A stretch of 64,000 nt of DNA, taken from positions 193,939,325 through 194,003,324 of the forward strand of contig NC_133536.1 of assembly GCF_048544455.1 (NCBI RefSeq). The letters are read 5' to 3'. This stretch comes from Silene latifolia (Eukaryota > Streptophyta > Magnoliopsida > Caryophyllales > Caryophyllaceae). Of the stretch, positions 25,437 through 42,324 are shown in pieces. Each line of letters begins with the position of its first letter. The stretch's first letter is position 1. The notes under the pieces are model-generated. The model saw only the letters and a list, made by a program, of their open reading frames with translations, did no database searches and was not told where the DNA came from. Both the position numbers and the translations under genes were made by a program.

Positions 25437-26507
25437 CTAATATGAATTACCGCCATTGCGGTTAGCCCCACCATGGTTGTTACTCTGACCACCCTGATTA
25501 TTCCATGACCCAGCCGGTCTGTTACTAGCATAGCTCTGAGATGGACCCTGAGAGAAACTCCCCTGTGACTGCCTCTGAAAACCCCTGCCCATAGCACTGG
25601 TACACTCGTGTCTCTTATGGCCTACACCGCCACAGTTAAAGCAAGACAAACCCTAACTGCTACTACCACCACCACGGCCACGCCCATAAGAAGCTCCACC
25701 GCTGAACCCGACTCCGAAGAGTAAGCTCTCACCTGGTTATGGCCGCCCCTCTTGTAACTAGACTGACCACCACCCTCACTCTCAGCCTTCCTCTTCTCAG
25801 AAGCACTCTCTCTGTTCTCCTTAGTCATCTCTACCAACCTCTCAGCTCTCCCAGCACGCTCATATACCTCCTTAACATCAGTAAGGACCCCTACCGGCAA
25901 CTTCTCCATAATCTTGGGTGTCAACCCCTTCTCAAATCTCAATGCCAAGTTCTCTTGGCTCAGCCCCATATCCTCTGCGTACCTAGACTTCTCTTGAACA
26001 TGTGATAATACTCAGTAACTGTCATATCAGAAGTCATCTTGAAGTCATCAAACTTCTCCCTCAGCTTACTACGCACATGTTCTAGCACAAATTCTCGCCT
26101 CATAGCTGTCTTAAACTCATCCCAGGGTATATTAGATAACCCCTGTCTCACATATAGATCCATAGCACTCACCCTAACCTTATCCCACAATTCTCCGGCT
26201 GCTTCCCTCAAGTAGAACACAGCTTATTCCACTCGAAAGTCCTCTGGGCAATGAACCACATTGAATATGTTTTCCATCTCCCTATGCCAATTATCCAACA
26301 GAATTGGCACCCAATGCCCATGTACTCCTTAGGGATAAACCTCGCTATATTGATACTCATCTTGGCGAAATCTACCCCCGCCTCTTTATCTTTTCCGAAC
26401 TTCTTTAAAGCCTCAGTAAGAGCATCTTGGTGCTTCAACATCTTAACTATCTCATCTACGCTCATGTTCTCAACCCTGGCATACAACGCGTTTCTCTTTG
26501 GCGGCAT
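25437..26507 (-). pseudogene. element B gag, broken
   Basis: Starts at the ATG at 26507-26505 (MPPKRNALYARVENMS). It passes through the capsid-like region (WDEFKTAMRREFVLEHVR, LALRFEKGLTPKIMEKLP) and ends with a CCHC knuckle CFNCGGVGHKRHEC near 25640 and a Gly/Asn/Gln-rich tail. At least three frameshifts (about 26215, 25965 and 25640) break the frame. Order and spacing match Tekay-type gag. Confidence 0.88.
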
Positions 26508-26574
26508 CTTGAAACTATATAATAAAAGGTAAACATAAACACACATCCCATCTCAAAACACGAAACGAACTGTG

Positions 26575-26870
26575 CAGCACCTACTCGATTGAGTAACACA
26601 ACCCACTCGATCGAGTTGAGGCCACTCGATCGAGTTGCCCACTTACTCGATCGAGTGCCTCGACTCCAGAACCTGACCAGAATGTATCCAAAAACATACT
26701 CGACCGAGCCACCTCCTTACTCGATCGAGTGCCCAAACCTACTCGATCGAGTGCCCAAAAACAGACTACTGCCCAGAAACGAGAAACAACCCACTCAGTC
26801 GAGTCACACCCACTCGATCTAGTCACTCACCTACTCGATCGAGTGCCCCCACTCGATCGAGTCATGCTGA
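26575..26870. repeat. cluster of ACTCGATCGAGT palindromes in element B leader
   Basis: About ten copies of a 12-14 bp palindrome and variants (ACTCGATTGAGT, CACTCGATCTAG) spaced 15-35 bp apart, just upstream of gag in element orientation. Confidence 0.9.
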
Positions 26871-26950
26871 CTCGTATACTACCCGCATGCGTATCTCAAC
26901 ACTACCAACCAGCTATGTTTATATGCAAAACAACAAACGACAAACATAAC

Positions 26951-31097
<4,147 letters not shown>

Positions 31098-31109
31098 GCT
31101 CTGATACCA
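31098..31109 (-). promoter_or_regulatory. element B primer binding site (initiator Met tRNA type)
   Basis: The minus strand reads TGGTATCAGAGC three bases after the LTR, the classical complement of the plant initiator Met tRNA 3' end. Confidence 0.93.
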
Positions 31110-31112
31110 CTT

Positions 31113-32479
31113 TGTAACACCCCATACTCCAAGTGCCTTACCAGGACCACTTAAGGCATGGAAGTGATACCATCTCGGTTATCCGAGGCAATAAATATCA
31201 AATAGACCATAAAGAAACTTACTTTAATAAATAATTTAAGGCGATACAAAGACAAACCAAAACTGCTAAAGTAAAATACAACCGTTCTCAAAATGTTAAA
31301 CCAACTAAACAAACGAAAGAGTGTTCGACACAACGGAAGACTTCTAAGACAGCTCGTGATGACTCGACCCAGCTATCCAATGCGCATCAACTCATACCTG
31401 CTCAATAACTGCTCACCATCCCCGAATGGATCACCACAGTTTTTAAAACAATTAAACGGGGTCGGTACTGGTTACACAAAACAAACAACTGCAATAAAAC
31501 AACATTACAAATCCAACCAATCCACCAACTCCGTCACATCACCACACACCTGGCTACACTCTAAAGTGTGTAGTACTGCCAGAATACTCATTGCAACAAG
31601 TATTCCACACCGCCAGTGGGGGACCGCAGCCGTTCCCACCTAAGCCCCGCTCATCTCATCTGAGCGATAAACCCATGTTTCTTAATGTGCACATCCCTTT
31701 TGTGGCGGGTTCCACATAAGGCGAATCAAGGGCGTGAAGCCACTCCTGCAAGTGACTCCACTAAGCCAGTTATACGATAATCACATTATACTATCAACAA
31801 TCACCAATTCTAAATCTATTACCGATATGATATACAAGAACAACAAGTAATCACCAACACAACCATGTAATCAATACTGAGTAGGGAAACCCTACCTGGA
31901 AATAGCAATCACACGAGACCGTCAAGCAGCTAATCAGAACTTCTCCTCTACGAAACCTCCTCCTATAACATGTATACATATAATTACTACCAACACATCA
32001 ATACACTCCCAAATCCCCTAAAACTACCCAATTAGGGTTTAACCAAACTCAACAAAATACTATAAAAATTATACAAGAAGGTTACCCTTGACACAACGAT
32101 CACAACGGTATAACGAACGAGACGATCCGATGAACCTAGCCTTGGGATTTGTCAATAACATGAGAGATGCGAGCAACGTAACTCCTAATCTTCTCTTGAA
32201 AGGTTTTTAGATGATAAAAGTGTTTAGGAAAAAGTGACAGAAGCTTTTATATTAATCTCGCGTTATTAACAAAACCCGGCTAAACAATCCCGTAAAACAC
32301 ACTTACTCGATCGAGTAAGTCACTTACTCGATCGAGTGCCCCTTACTCGATCGAGTGTCACACTTACTCGATCGAGTATCCGACAGGCAGACTACTGTTT
32401 TGCGTAAAAAGGTACTTACTCGACAGAGTAAGTCCCACTCGATAGAGTACCCATAGACATAGAAAACCGTAGTATTACA
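31113..32479 (-). repeat. element B 5' LTR
   Basis: 1367 bp, TG...CA. In minus orientation a palindrome cluster (32450-32303) precedes a TATA-like AATATAAAAG (32253-32244). Confidence 0.93.
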
Positions 32480-33593
32480 CTTATATTGGACCACAAATTA
32501 AATTACTTAATAAATTTACTTTACAATTACTTAAATTATTTTCCCGCAACCAAAGTTTAATTTTATTTAACAAAATAAAGTAACAACATAGTGAACTTTT
32601 ATCAATAAATTACTCAAGACACGATATTTTTGACATTTTTCTCATGCGACATTACTCTTCCCCTCTTAAAAGGAACTTCGTCCCCGAAGTTCACCTTCAA
32701 GACGGATTATCCCCATACCAAAAAGATGAAAACCAATAGTTACAATATAACCCTTTTTGACACTACTCGTAGTACATGTGTTCATGTGAATACAACTAAT
32801 GAAAATAACACACAAATTATGATTAAATTATGCGCAGCGATATCAATCCAATATATGCGGAAATTAAGTTAACTATTTATGTGACATTAGGAAAACAGTA
32901 TTACTCGACATAACTATCTTTAAAAGTATTACCAACGACGATATAAACTTAACCACCACTTAAAATGATACTCAGGAAACTAGTTAAGTACATAGGATTA
33001 GAACTAGTGTAAACCACCTTGATATCACATGTATTGCAATATAAAGCATAAGAACGTGATTACTAGGCCATGAGAACGAAATATATTATCAACAAAGTAC
33101 TCTCATGATGCCAACTAATACATGGAAACGGATTAAAAGGACAACAGGGGACACTCGATCGAGTTGAGGTTACTCGATCGAGTATAGGTTAGCTACTCGA
33201 TCGAGTGAGGCATACTCGATCGAGTACCTAAAGGTCAGAATACTCTCTAACTGGTCATCAATAGGAACTCGATCGACTTGGGGGCACTCGATCGAGTAAC
33301 TGTCGATTAGTATGTCCTCCACATGCAATGTTACACAAGGAATTATAACAATCTCTAGGGTTTCATCCCCGATATCACATACCTGCATAAGAAGTCTAGA
33401 AAAATCCAATGAAATACGGCCTTATGGCCAAATACAAACAAAAGTAAGTCCAAGTACGATCAAAATAAATGCAACCGATAACATAAGTCCTCTAAAACAA
33501 CACCAACGAGAAATCACTCGAGGTCGCCACCTCGGTCCTCCTCCATCTCCTCATCTCCTCCTCCTCCTCCTCCTCCTCCTCCTCCTCCTCCCG
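32480..33593. mobile_element. degenerate retroelement sequence between B and C
   Basis: Starts with the second CTTAT of element B, so it was joined to 20292 before B inserted. It contains a copy of the PPT-type tract and hairpin (32655-32692), a TCGATCGA cluster (33150-33300), and a (CTC)n tract (33554-33590) at the break into element C. No coding sequence is readable. It is probably the rest of element A and/or the deleted 3' half of C. Confidence 0.5.
33554..33590. repeat. (CTC)n microsatellite
   Basis: Trinucleotide run placed exactly where the element C protease homology stops. Confidence 0.9.
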
Positions 33594-35187
33594 ATCTTAG
33601 GCTTTACAACAAACCCCCTATATGACACCTTGACTCCCTTAGGACCCTTTAAAGACACTTTGTTTTGACGATAGTCTATCTGGACCTATACTTACCCAAC
33701 CAATCCATCCCGACGATGACCTCAAACCCATCCAAAGGAAACTCAAGCAGATTGGCCAGTAAATCCACTTGCCCAACCACCATGGACTCCCCTTTAAACA
33801 ACTTTGTATAATACATTGACTCTCCCGACGGTATAAGCACGCTATCTTTCACCAACTTATACTCTCCCAAACCCATAGATAAGGCATGACCCCTAAACAC
33901 AAACGAATGGGTTCCCCCTGAATCAAACAAAACAAAAGACGACGTATTTTTAACAAGAAAAGTACCGGTGACCACATGCGCATCTTCCTCATCCTCCTGC
34001 TTGCCCTTCATGAAGAGTTTAACATTGTTTTTCTGACCTCCACCCTGAACCGTAGTCGCTGAAGTAGTAGGCTTAGCCGCCGAGTTTTGAGTCACACTGT
34101 TAGTCGGACGCTGATAGGACCCACCATTATTGCGGTTGTATCTGCCATTGTTGTTACTTGGGCCTCCTTGGTTGTTCCATGACCCATCTGGACTGTTACT
34201 TGCCAAACTATGGCTCAGAGTTTACGAGTAATTCTCCTGATATGATCTCAGAAAGCCTCCACCTCCCCTTACAGCGCTCGTACGCTCATACCGTTTGTGA
34301 CCCATCCCATCATAGTTGAAGCATTGGAGAGTGGAGTTCTCACTAGTAATCCGGACGCCTCTTCCCCATGCACGAGATCCCCCGCCATAGCTAGACCCTC
34401 TTGAAAAAGTTCATCTTGGTTATGGTTACCTCTCTTATGGCTTGATTAGTTTCCGCCCTCGCTCTCAGCCTTCCTCTTATCAGCTCTCTTTTCCTTGGCC
34501 TCCTTGGCCATTTTAACCAACCTCTGAGCGTGCCCCGCTTTCGCATAAACATCTTTCAGATCAGAGATTACTGCGGCCGGTAGCTTTTCTATGATCTTCA
34601 GTGCTAACCCTCTCTCGAAGCGAAAAGCCAAACTCTGTTGACTCAGCTGCATGTCCTCCGCATAGCGTGATAACTAAATAAACCTGTGGTAGTACTCAGT
34701 GACGGTCATGTTATCGGCCATAGAAATGAATCAAACTCAGCCCTCAACTTTGCACGTAAGTGTTGCGGAACAAAGTGGTCCCTCATTGCTCTCTTGAATC
34801 CTTCCCATGGAATTGCAGGTTGGCCCAGATTCCTATGGTATTCCCGATCTCTTTCTCTCTCGTTGTGCCATCATACCCTAGCCTCATCCCTTAGGTAGAA
34901 CGCAGCCTATTCCACCATCATCTCCTCCGGACAACAAATCACCTCTAACACACTCTCCATCTCCCGGTGCCAGTTATCAAGCAGCTTAGGCTTACTAGTG
35001 CCCTCATAAGTAGGGTTAAAGCGAGATACGGTGGTGCTCAGATGGGATGCATCCACAGTTTCCCTTCTCCTTTCCCCAAATTCTTGAGTGCCTCCATGAG
35101 CACTTCTTGCTGCTCAATCATCCTAGCAACCTCCTCGAGGCTCATTTCCGAGGCCTGAAGATATGCGACTGATCTCTTTGGCGGCAT
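33594..35187 (-). pseudogene. element C gag and partial protease, broken
   Basis: Starts at the ATG at 35187-35185 (MPPKRSVAYLQASEMSLEE). Capsid-like LAFRFERGLALKIIEKLP lies near 34640. The zinc knuckle near 34300 has lost its second and last Cys (CFNYDGMGHKRYER). The protease keeps the DSG triplet (VLFDSGGTHSF) and EVIVGMDWLGKY, then drifts out of frame and stops at the (CTC)n tract. Several frameshifts and stops separate the pieces. Gag parts resemble element B but use diverged sequence, so this is a sister family rather than the same one. Confidence 0.85.
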
Positions 35188-35259
35188 TTCGAGCTGACAT
35201 AACCAAGACAAACGTAAGCACATAACCTACGACTGAAAACAAATATCACATCCGCCAAA

Positions 35260-35525
35260 GAGGTACTCGGCCGAGAACCTCTCGGTCGAGTACGAGCTAC
35301 TCGGTCGAGTATGCTGATTACTCGGCCGAGTACTCTGACTCCAATAGCTGATAAAAAAATACACATAAAGCATACTCGGTCGAGTACCTTACGTACTCGG
35401 TCGAGTGCCTCCCCTAATCGGTCGAGTGGTCATATTCCAATAGCTACTGCCAAAAGCACAACCCCCTACAATCTGTCAAGTGACTAGTTACTCGGTTGAG
35501 TACCTGCCCAACTCAGCCGAATCAT
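35260..35525. repeat. cluster of ACTCGGTCGAGT / ACTCGGCCGAGT palindromes in element C leader
   Basis: About nine copies just upstream of gag in element orientation. The centre is GGTC/GGCC rather than GATC, a family variant of the motif in element B. Confidence 0.88.
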
Positions 35526-35909
35526 GCTAAAAACGATCTACCCTTCAACTTAACAACATGCATTTACGTATACAACTTCCTAAACATGTTACTATCAATC
35601 AAAAGCCAAGTAATAACACTCAAACATGCCTCATTCCATCTATATCACATCAATTCATCTACTTCTCCATGTTCATCCAATTCACATAAACATCCATTCC
35701 ATCCAACACTATTATAAGAAACATGCACAACACATGTAACGACTCCCTTGACACCCCGTAGTGACCGACTCAAAGTTGTAAGGGCCAAATTGCAGCCTTA
35801 GAACGTCTCCCAAGCCTTTGCGGTAACTCCAAACAACTCCTACCCGGGTTCATTTTAGTTAGACACCATATGTTCATTTTGTTCATTGGTTTTAGGTTCC
35901 AAAATCGTC

Positions 35910-35921
35910 GATTTGATACCA
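35910..35921 (-). promoter_or_regulatory. element C primer binding site, mutated
   Basis: The minus strand reads TGGTATCAAATC beside the LTR; the initiator Met type would be TGGTATCAGAGC, so two bases have changed. Confidence 0.8.
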
Positions 35922-35924
35922 CTT

Positions 35925-37144
35925 TGTAACACCCTCATACACCAAAGTGCCTTACTAAGACCACCCTAGCATATCAAGGTGCTACCATCTCGGTTGCCCG
36001 AGGTAAAGTATATCAAATAGACCATCCAAGAAAGTTTATTAAAAGATAACGAACTGTATATCAAAGTATAACTCAAAGTTTGGCCAAAACTGTTTACAAC
36101 CAAAACAACCAAAAAGAAACTAAAGTATAAATGTCAGCGAAAGCTAGCTAAGCGATCGGTGATGACTCGACCCCATCCAATCTCGTAAGCTATCCACAGC
36201 TTTACCTGGCCAATCAACTGCTCACCATCCCTGAATGGATCACCACAGTTTTGAAAAGAATAACGGGGTCAGTCAACTGTATAACCAAGATAAGAATTCA
36301 CAAACACAATCAATACAACCAATCCAATTGAAGTATCATTCTCCAAACTCCATTAGTAGCTAGTAACCGACCTAAGCCCCGCTCATCGCAACGAGCACAC
36401 CCAGATAATTAATGTGCACATCCCCCTTGTGACGGAGCCCCAAAAGGCGAACATGGGCTTGGAACCATCTCCCGAACATGGTCCCATAACAATAATAACA
36501 ATCACAATATCAACTCAACCAATCTCAATCCAACAAAGCATATTAATCAATCAATCACAAACAATCTCAAATCAATTACGCAATCAATTGAGTAGGGAAA
36601 CCCTATAATATTCGCAAATCTGAAATCAACAACAATAATGATGCTAAAATTGTTCTTCTACGAACTCATCACCTAGCAAGAATAACAACAATACTAATCA
36701 ACCTTTACCCCCATCCTAATTAATTGGGGCAAACCCTAAAATACAACCACAAATTGATTAACAAAGTACTAGAGACTTACCAACAAAACCAGTACGAAAA
36801 GACGGAATATAGACTCGCGGTCGATCAATTAGCCTTGGGAGTGATTAGGGTGATTAGAGAGATAAACGTAGTTTAGGTTTTTGTGAAATGATTTAGTAAC
36901 TGGTAATACGAAATATATAATCTCTAATCACCTTAATCAAAGTGCGGAAGTTAATACCGTCAGAACGGGTACTCAGGCGAGTACCTGGGGTACTCGGCCG
37001 AGTACGACCTACTCGACCGAGTATCTCACAACTCGGCCAAGTGTTCCCAAAGAAGTAGCCTATTTAAAAATACTCGACAGCCTACTCGACTGAGTATAGA
37101 CTTCTCGATCGAGTAAGCTAAGACCAGAAAACCGTAGTATTACA
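35925..37144 (-). repeat. element C 5' LTR
   Basis: 1220 bp, TGTAACACCCTC to GTAGTATTACA. Palindrome cluster 36970-37105; a TATA-like TTATATATTT follows in minus orientation at 36920-36911. Confidence 0.88.
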
Positions 37145-37437
37145 TTCACACATGTAGATTATCAAAGGGAACGTTGTCAAATAAGGGGAATATTGAAATC
37201 AATAATTGTCTTGGTCATCAACAAACACCTCTCGGTTAGTTACTAACTATAGAACATATCCTAGCGGGCTCTTGCACTTACTAGGTCGGCCTACTAAAAA
37301 TCCTTAACCATCACCTTATCGAGGCTTTCAATATTATGACAAGGATTAGCGGATTTAATGCAGAAATTGTGGCGACCAATTAAAGACTAACAATATTAAC
37401 AAGCATGAAATATAGATAATGAATCGATAATCGTAAA
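37145..37437. other. short intergenic gap
   Basis: Nothing recognised. Confidence 0.4.
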
Positions 37438-38909
37438 TGTATTACCCGTATGTTTTAAGATAGTATTAAGTTACTAAGTTAGGGATCCTCTGTTGAGTGT
37501 CTTTTAGGATGTAGTCGTGCCAGTTCTGGGATACTCGGTGGGGAACTCGACTGAGTAGATGTTACTCGGTCGAGTAAGTTGTGGTGCTTTACTGAGTGAA
37601 AGCAAGTGAGCGGTTTTGTATTTAAGAACTATGGGTTAAGTGGATTCATTTTATAATTCATTTCATTTATGTCTCTAAACCCTATGAACCTTAGAAGTTA
37701 GTTCATATTCACATTTGATCCTATTCCTCCGCTCTAATCCCGAGTATAGAGTGATATTTGGAGAGGGAGCGTGACGCGGCTTTATTGGATCGAGATCCTT
37801 TTTGGTAGCCGGATTATTCCTGTACGTGGTAAGTTTTGTATGCGGTCTCAATTGAATAGTAAAAGATAATAATGATTGGTAGTAACTATATATGAATAGA
37901 TGATGGATTCCATATGTTCATTGTGATTGTATGAAAGGATGTGATTGCGCATGGATTGCCAAAGGTAGAGTTTCCCGACTCAACTTTCAGTTATATGAGT
38001 AATCTTGTCTATGTTGATGTTGTGAACGATTGTGATGATGATGGATTGTGATATTGCTATGGTTATGGATATTGGTTGTGTTATTGATCATGGTTGTTGA
38101 TGAAGAGCTCAATTCGGGAGATTGACTCCGCCCCAGATCGCTTATTGTGTCTTCTCACATAAAAGAAGGATGTGCACATTAGTGGTATGGGTTATGACTA
38201 TAGAGCACGTAGCTCGTGTGATTTTAGAACCATAGGGCGGTCCAGTAAGTAGATCGTGTGATTTTAGTACCGTCGTGGTCGATCACGTTCGTCATGTGAT
38301 TTGAGTACCACTGTGGTCAAGCAGGTTTGCCGTGTGATTTGAGCACCACTGATTAGGTGACATGTGATCCTTAGTAGGCCTCGTATGACGTGTGATTTGT
38401 AGCACGTATACCGATAAAATATGGGATTGTTGTTGGTTGGAGATGGTGTTGCATATGTTGAAGGTGGATGCATTTGTTATTGCTTTTCTTTATAAGCTTG
38501 GTTCTTCATACTGCCGTAGGTTGACGTGTATGTTTTGTGTGTTAAGCTTTTTAACTAACTGAGTGATCCATTTGATATTTTCCGTCAAATGGTGAGCAGT
38601 GTATTTAGCAGGAGATGCTTGGATGCTTGTTCTTGTGGACATTGGCTCAGGAATTAGGATGCGGTTTAACAAAGATTAGGAGTCATTCACTTAGAGTGGA
38701 TAAAAACTCATTTAGTCATTTAAGTCATAATGTTGTAAAGATTTCAATGTAGTAATGTTTACAAGTCGGTCGTGTCATTTATTAATTTTGTAATAAAGTA
38801 TCTTTAAACGTAGTTGTGATATTTACTATCTCGAGAAACCGAGATGGTATCACCCTTATTTACTTGATATGGTCTTGCTAAAGGCTTCTGACTAAATTTG
38901 GGTTTTACA
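37438..38909 (+). mobile_element. solo LTR D (Ty3/gypsy type)
   Basis: About 1.47 kb running TGTATTACCC to GGGTTTTACA. It has CTCGGTCGAG motifs near its 5' end (37530-37590), a weak TATA-like stretch at about 37616, and the CCGAGATGGTATCACCC-type block near its 3' end that mirrors the other LTRs. Flanks GTAAA and ATAAA form a 5-bp duplication with one mismatch. No internal region or PBS follows. Confidence 0.7.
38205..38405. repeat. diverged tandem repeats within LTR D
   Basis: Four to five copies of a unit of about 45-55 bp containing CGTGTGATTTNAGNACC, with the reading drifting between copies. Confidence 0.75.
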
Positions 38910-39008
38910 ATAAAACCCGATTCAACAACAACAAAAGCTAATCAACCATGCTTCCCCTACACCCTGGATAAGTAAACTATTCACACATATTAACAATTAA
39001 ACTAACTA

Positions 39009-39045
39009 CTAGGTTTGATGACTGGCTACGCCCGGGCTGTCTTTA
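39009..39045 (-). mobile_element. possible degenerate Helitron 3' terminus (minus)
   Basis: The minus strand has GCCCGGGCGTAGCC, then CATCAAACCTAG followed by T. The layout is Helitron-like, but the hairpin is poor and no 5' end was found. Confidence 0.35.
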
Positions 39046-39179
39046 TTTACCATTTAAATTTTTTTTTTTATGAAATATGTTTCGTTAAATTTGATTAACA
39101 CATACATTTACAATTTATATCTTGAAATTATGATGAGATGTAAAATTAATCAACAAATTATGTGACACGTTCACCAATC

Positions 39180-39290
39180 CCGCTACCAATATTATTACTT
39201 TCACTACATCCCCTGTTAATACTATTATCTTCACTACTTCTTCGGTTACTGTTGTTTGTTTAACTACTCTTGCTATTTTAACGGTTAACC
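39180..39290. repeat. degenerate ACT/ATT minisatellite (left part)
   Basis: Imperfect units of about 27 bp on the pattern TTCACTACTCCNGTTACTATTATT. It continues at 42430-42640 beyond the MITE and Helitron. Confidence 0.65.
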
Positions 39291-39444
39291 CGTTAGTTTT
39301 GTCAAACTCATATATTTAAATAAAGGGAAATGATAAATACAACCCACTGAGTTGTATTTAAACATTTATTACCCTTCTATATTTGGTATTAATTTAGAAA
39401 TAAGAGAGTAAATTACACATAAATCAATGCAATTAATGCATATA

Positions 39445-42324
39445 TCTATAAATACTATTAAAAGGGTAAACCTTAAAAGCCACGTAGACAATGCCACCTC
39501 GCATTACTAAATGCCACCTTGCATTACCAAAATTTCATGTCGCCAATCCTCCATGTAGTATGACGTGTTTAATAATTCATGTTCGTATAATGATCCATTT
39601 AAAACGATACACAAATTAAAAAATATTTACATAAAAAATAAATTAGCATAAAAAATATTAAATTTTGGCCTTTTAAATTTCTAGATAAACTAAAAAATAA
39701 TTAAAAATCAAAATTCATACTAAATTTTAAATTTCTACGTTTATTCTTAGAATATTTTAAATAACAAATAAATATCACATAATTCTAATTTTACGCCGTT
39801 TATAAAATAATAAAGAATTTGTAAAGAGCAAATAATAACATACACTTAACATTAAACATTGACATTTTAATTTTTAAAAGTACAATTGGTTAAACAAAAA
39901 ATAAAAATTTATATCACTCTAATTTTAAATTGTTTATATGTGCAACTCCTTCTTAAATATTATTGCAATAAACTTACTCAATTTCATTAAATTGAATACA
40001 TATGTAAATCTATAAATATGATTTACAAATAAAAGAGAAGACAAAATATCTACCATTTTTTAGTTCGTAAGATAACTCCCTAAACAATTCTCATGCAATG
40101 TGGATTTTGTAAAAAAAAAAAAAAAAAAAGTAAACCTTTTATATTTCATTTCTCATTACTATATATTTATGTCTATATTAAATTTGCTAATAATGAAAAT
40201 AAATGCTCAAAAGTCATAAAACATTTATACATATTTATGTATATATGAAATCTATATAATAATATAAAAAGGGTACATTAAGCATATAACTTGATGCCAC
40301 ATGACATTCTCTTGAGCTCCTCTTAGAAACATTCTCAAATGCATTCCAACAAAACAATGGTTAATTAACAAAATAAACTCTTCACATCTCCATCATTTAA
40401 CACTCTTGAAGGCTATAAATAAGTATTACTAAAGTCTAAAGGTAATTACTACTATTAATTAACAAAGAAACTCTTCATACTTCCCCGTTAAATAAATGAT
40501 GAAACCAACTACAAAATCTTCAACTCACTTCAGTTGCATCCCATTGTTTTACCTACCTTTGTGCTTAGTATTTACTACTTAGTAACCACCCTTTAGATCT
40601 CTATCACTTTTTAGTTTTAACTATGATCTTGAATTGTGCTTTGAGGATGAATGTTTAAAGTTATTTGTGTTGGTAACACACTTTTTTAGATAATTTTTAA
40701 GATTACGTAATTTACATCTTAATGTATGTTTCTTTGCTTTGTTTTCATTTTCAGGTTTCGGACGAAGGAAAACGTAGAGTGGGCGTTGGGTTAAATTTGG
40801 AGAAACACAAATTTTCATTTGGGACGGTCTCAAAGAGTAAGTTGATGCGTAGTTACATTTTTAGTTTATGTACTCCTCCGTATTTCTTTTATTTTTGTTG
40901 TTGTTGTTAATTTTAGTGTATTACGGAGCATACATTAGGCCTCTTATTATAAACATGGGTTTTATTGGGCTCTTTTTGTATTTGGTTTTGAGAAGTTTGG
41001 TAAATGACATTGAACTTATGTATTTGTGATCCTATATTCTTTTAGTATATACTATCCGCAAAATATCACCTTTAATCCCTCCTTTTCATTTTCTTTTTCC
41101 AGTGTTAATGGCAAATATGGCTTCACCACCTATAGAAGATTATTGTTACAAAAGGAGCCTCGATGATCCTCATAATCTGCATCTGAATTGGCGATGATTC
41201 TTATAGGATGTTTTTTTTTTACTACAACTCTAATACCACTTACTTTTAATTGCTACCATATACGTGAATTTGAGCAAAAACGAGTTACTCGCCAGTCACC
41301 ATGGTGAAAATGCACGATGCATATATCTTCTTGGAGACCTTATTAAATTGGTATTAGGCTAATGGCATAATTCATTGACACAAGATGTCATTTTAATTTC
41401 CATTAATTTATTCCGTAACTTTATGTTGGGTATGCACTGATGTTCTTATCCCGTGATACAACTTCTGTACAGTCTTCTATTCAGTGATACTCGCTAAGTT
41501 ATAACATATTCACTTTAATAATTCTGTTTGAATTAGAGACGACTTAATTGATAAGATGACCAAAAATTGCTCCTAATAACTTAAGATTAATCAGTGAGCA
41601 TAAAATTACCTTCCCATTTTCAACCTTCGCTCTCCATCTCTTTTTTATCTCTTATTTAAAATTATGCGTTGGCTTTTTGTATGTTTTCCTTCATGTTGAG
41701 GATGGTTAAAAAATTGGTATGAACTTTGTTAATTGTTGTACAAATTTAGAATACATGATTCTTGCCTTTTTTAGTTCTTAATTCACTTATAGTTAGCATA
41801 TTGAACAACTAACTTTGATAAAGTATGTTTACTCCTGATAAGTGATAACAACTATGACCATCATGTATGACAAATTATTAAAAATTGTTTAGACATGTCT
41901 AAAAATTGCAGATAAACAAACGAGGAAATAATATAATAAAACAATGCCAAGCACAATACCAGATGCACAAAAGAAAGGGATGAAAATGCCATCAAGTAAT
42001 AAAATATCTTGAACTACATTTACAAGTTCGAACGGTGTAAGATTATATTGTAACGGTCTGACAAGTACAAAAGAAGTAGTGCTTTTAAAAACTCATATCC
42101 GTGAGTTTTAAGTCTATAGTCAGTTTTGGTTAAATTCCATAGAATGAAAATACTAAAGAGCAACACATTCACCATTAAGTAGATTACCAACTCAAAATTC
42201 TAAACATAATCAACAATTTCACAAGCATTAAAAATAACATATAATTATATAAGTTTTGTCGAAAAAATAACATATAACAGATATCATAAACGGTCCCGTG
42301 AATTTTCACGGGCTACTAAACTAG
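39445..42324 (+). mobile_element. non-autonomous Helitron, 2.9 kb
   Basis: The 5' end TCTATAAATACTATTAAAAG follows an A. The 3' end has the hairpin CCCGTGAATTTTCACGGG, then CTACTAAACTAG, followed by T. Insertion between A and T without duplication, hairpin and CTAG are the Helitron hallmarks. No RepHel coding sequence is present. An exon-like piece (40744-40840) lies inside. A second 5'-like end at 40251 (TCTATATAATAATATAAAAA, also after A) could define a shorter element 40251-42324. Confidence 0.82.
40744..40840 (+). pseudogene. exon-like fragment inside Helitron, possible captured sequence
   Basis: Preceded by TTTTCATTTTCAG and followed by AGAGTAAGTT, it reads VSDEGKRRVGVGLNLEKHKF and continues SFGTVSKS. 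A second short open piece near 41108 starts MANMASPPIEDYCYKRSLDD and soon meets stops. Helitrons often carry gene fragments; I do not recognise the source. Confidence 0.35.

Larger units (their letters stand above)
33594..37144 (-). mobile_element. Ty3/gypsy element C, truncated after protease
   Basis: Minus-strand relative of element B: 5' LTR 35925-37144, PBS, leader with palindrome cluster, gag, and part of protease. RT, RNase H, integrase and the 3' LTR are missing. The homology stops at about 33594 against (CTC)n. Confidence 0.85.
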
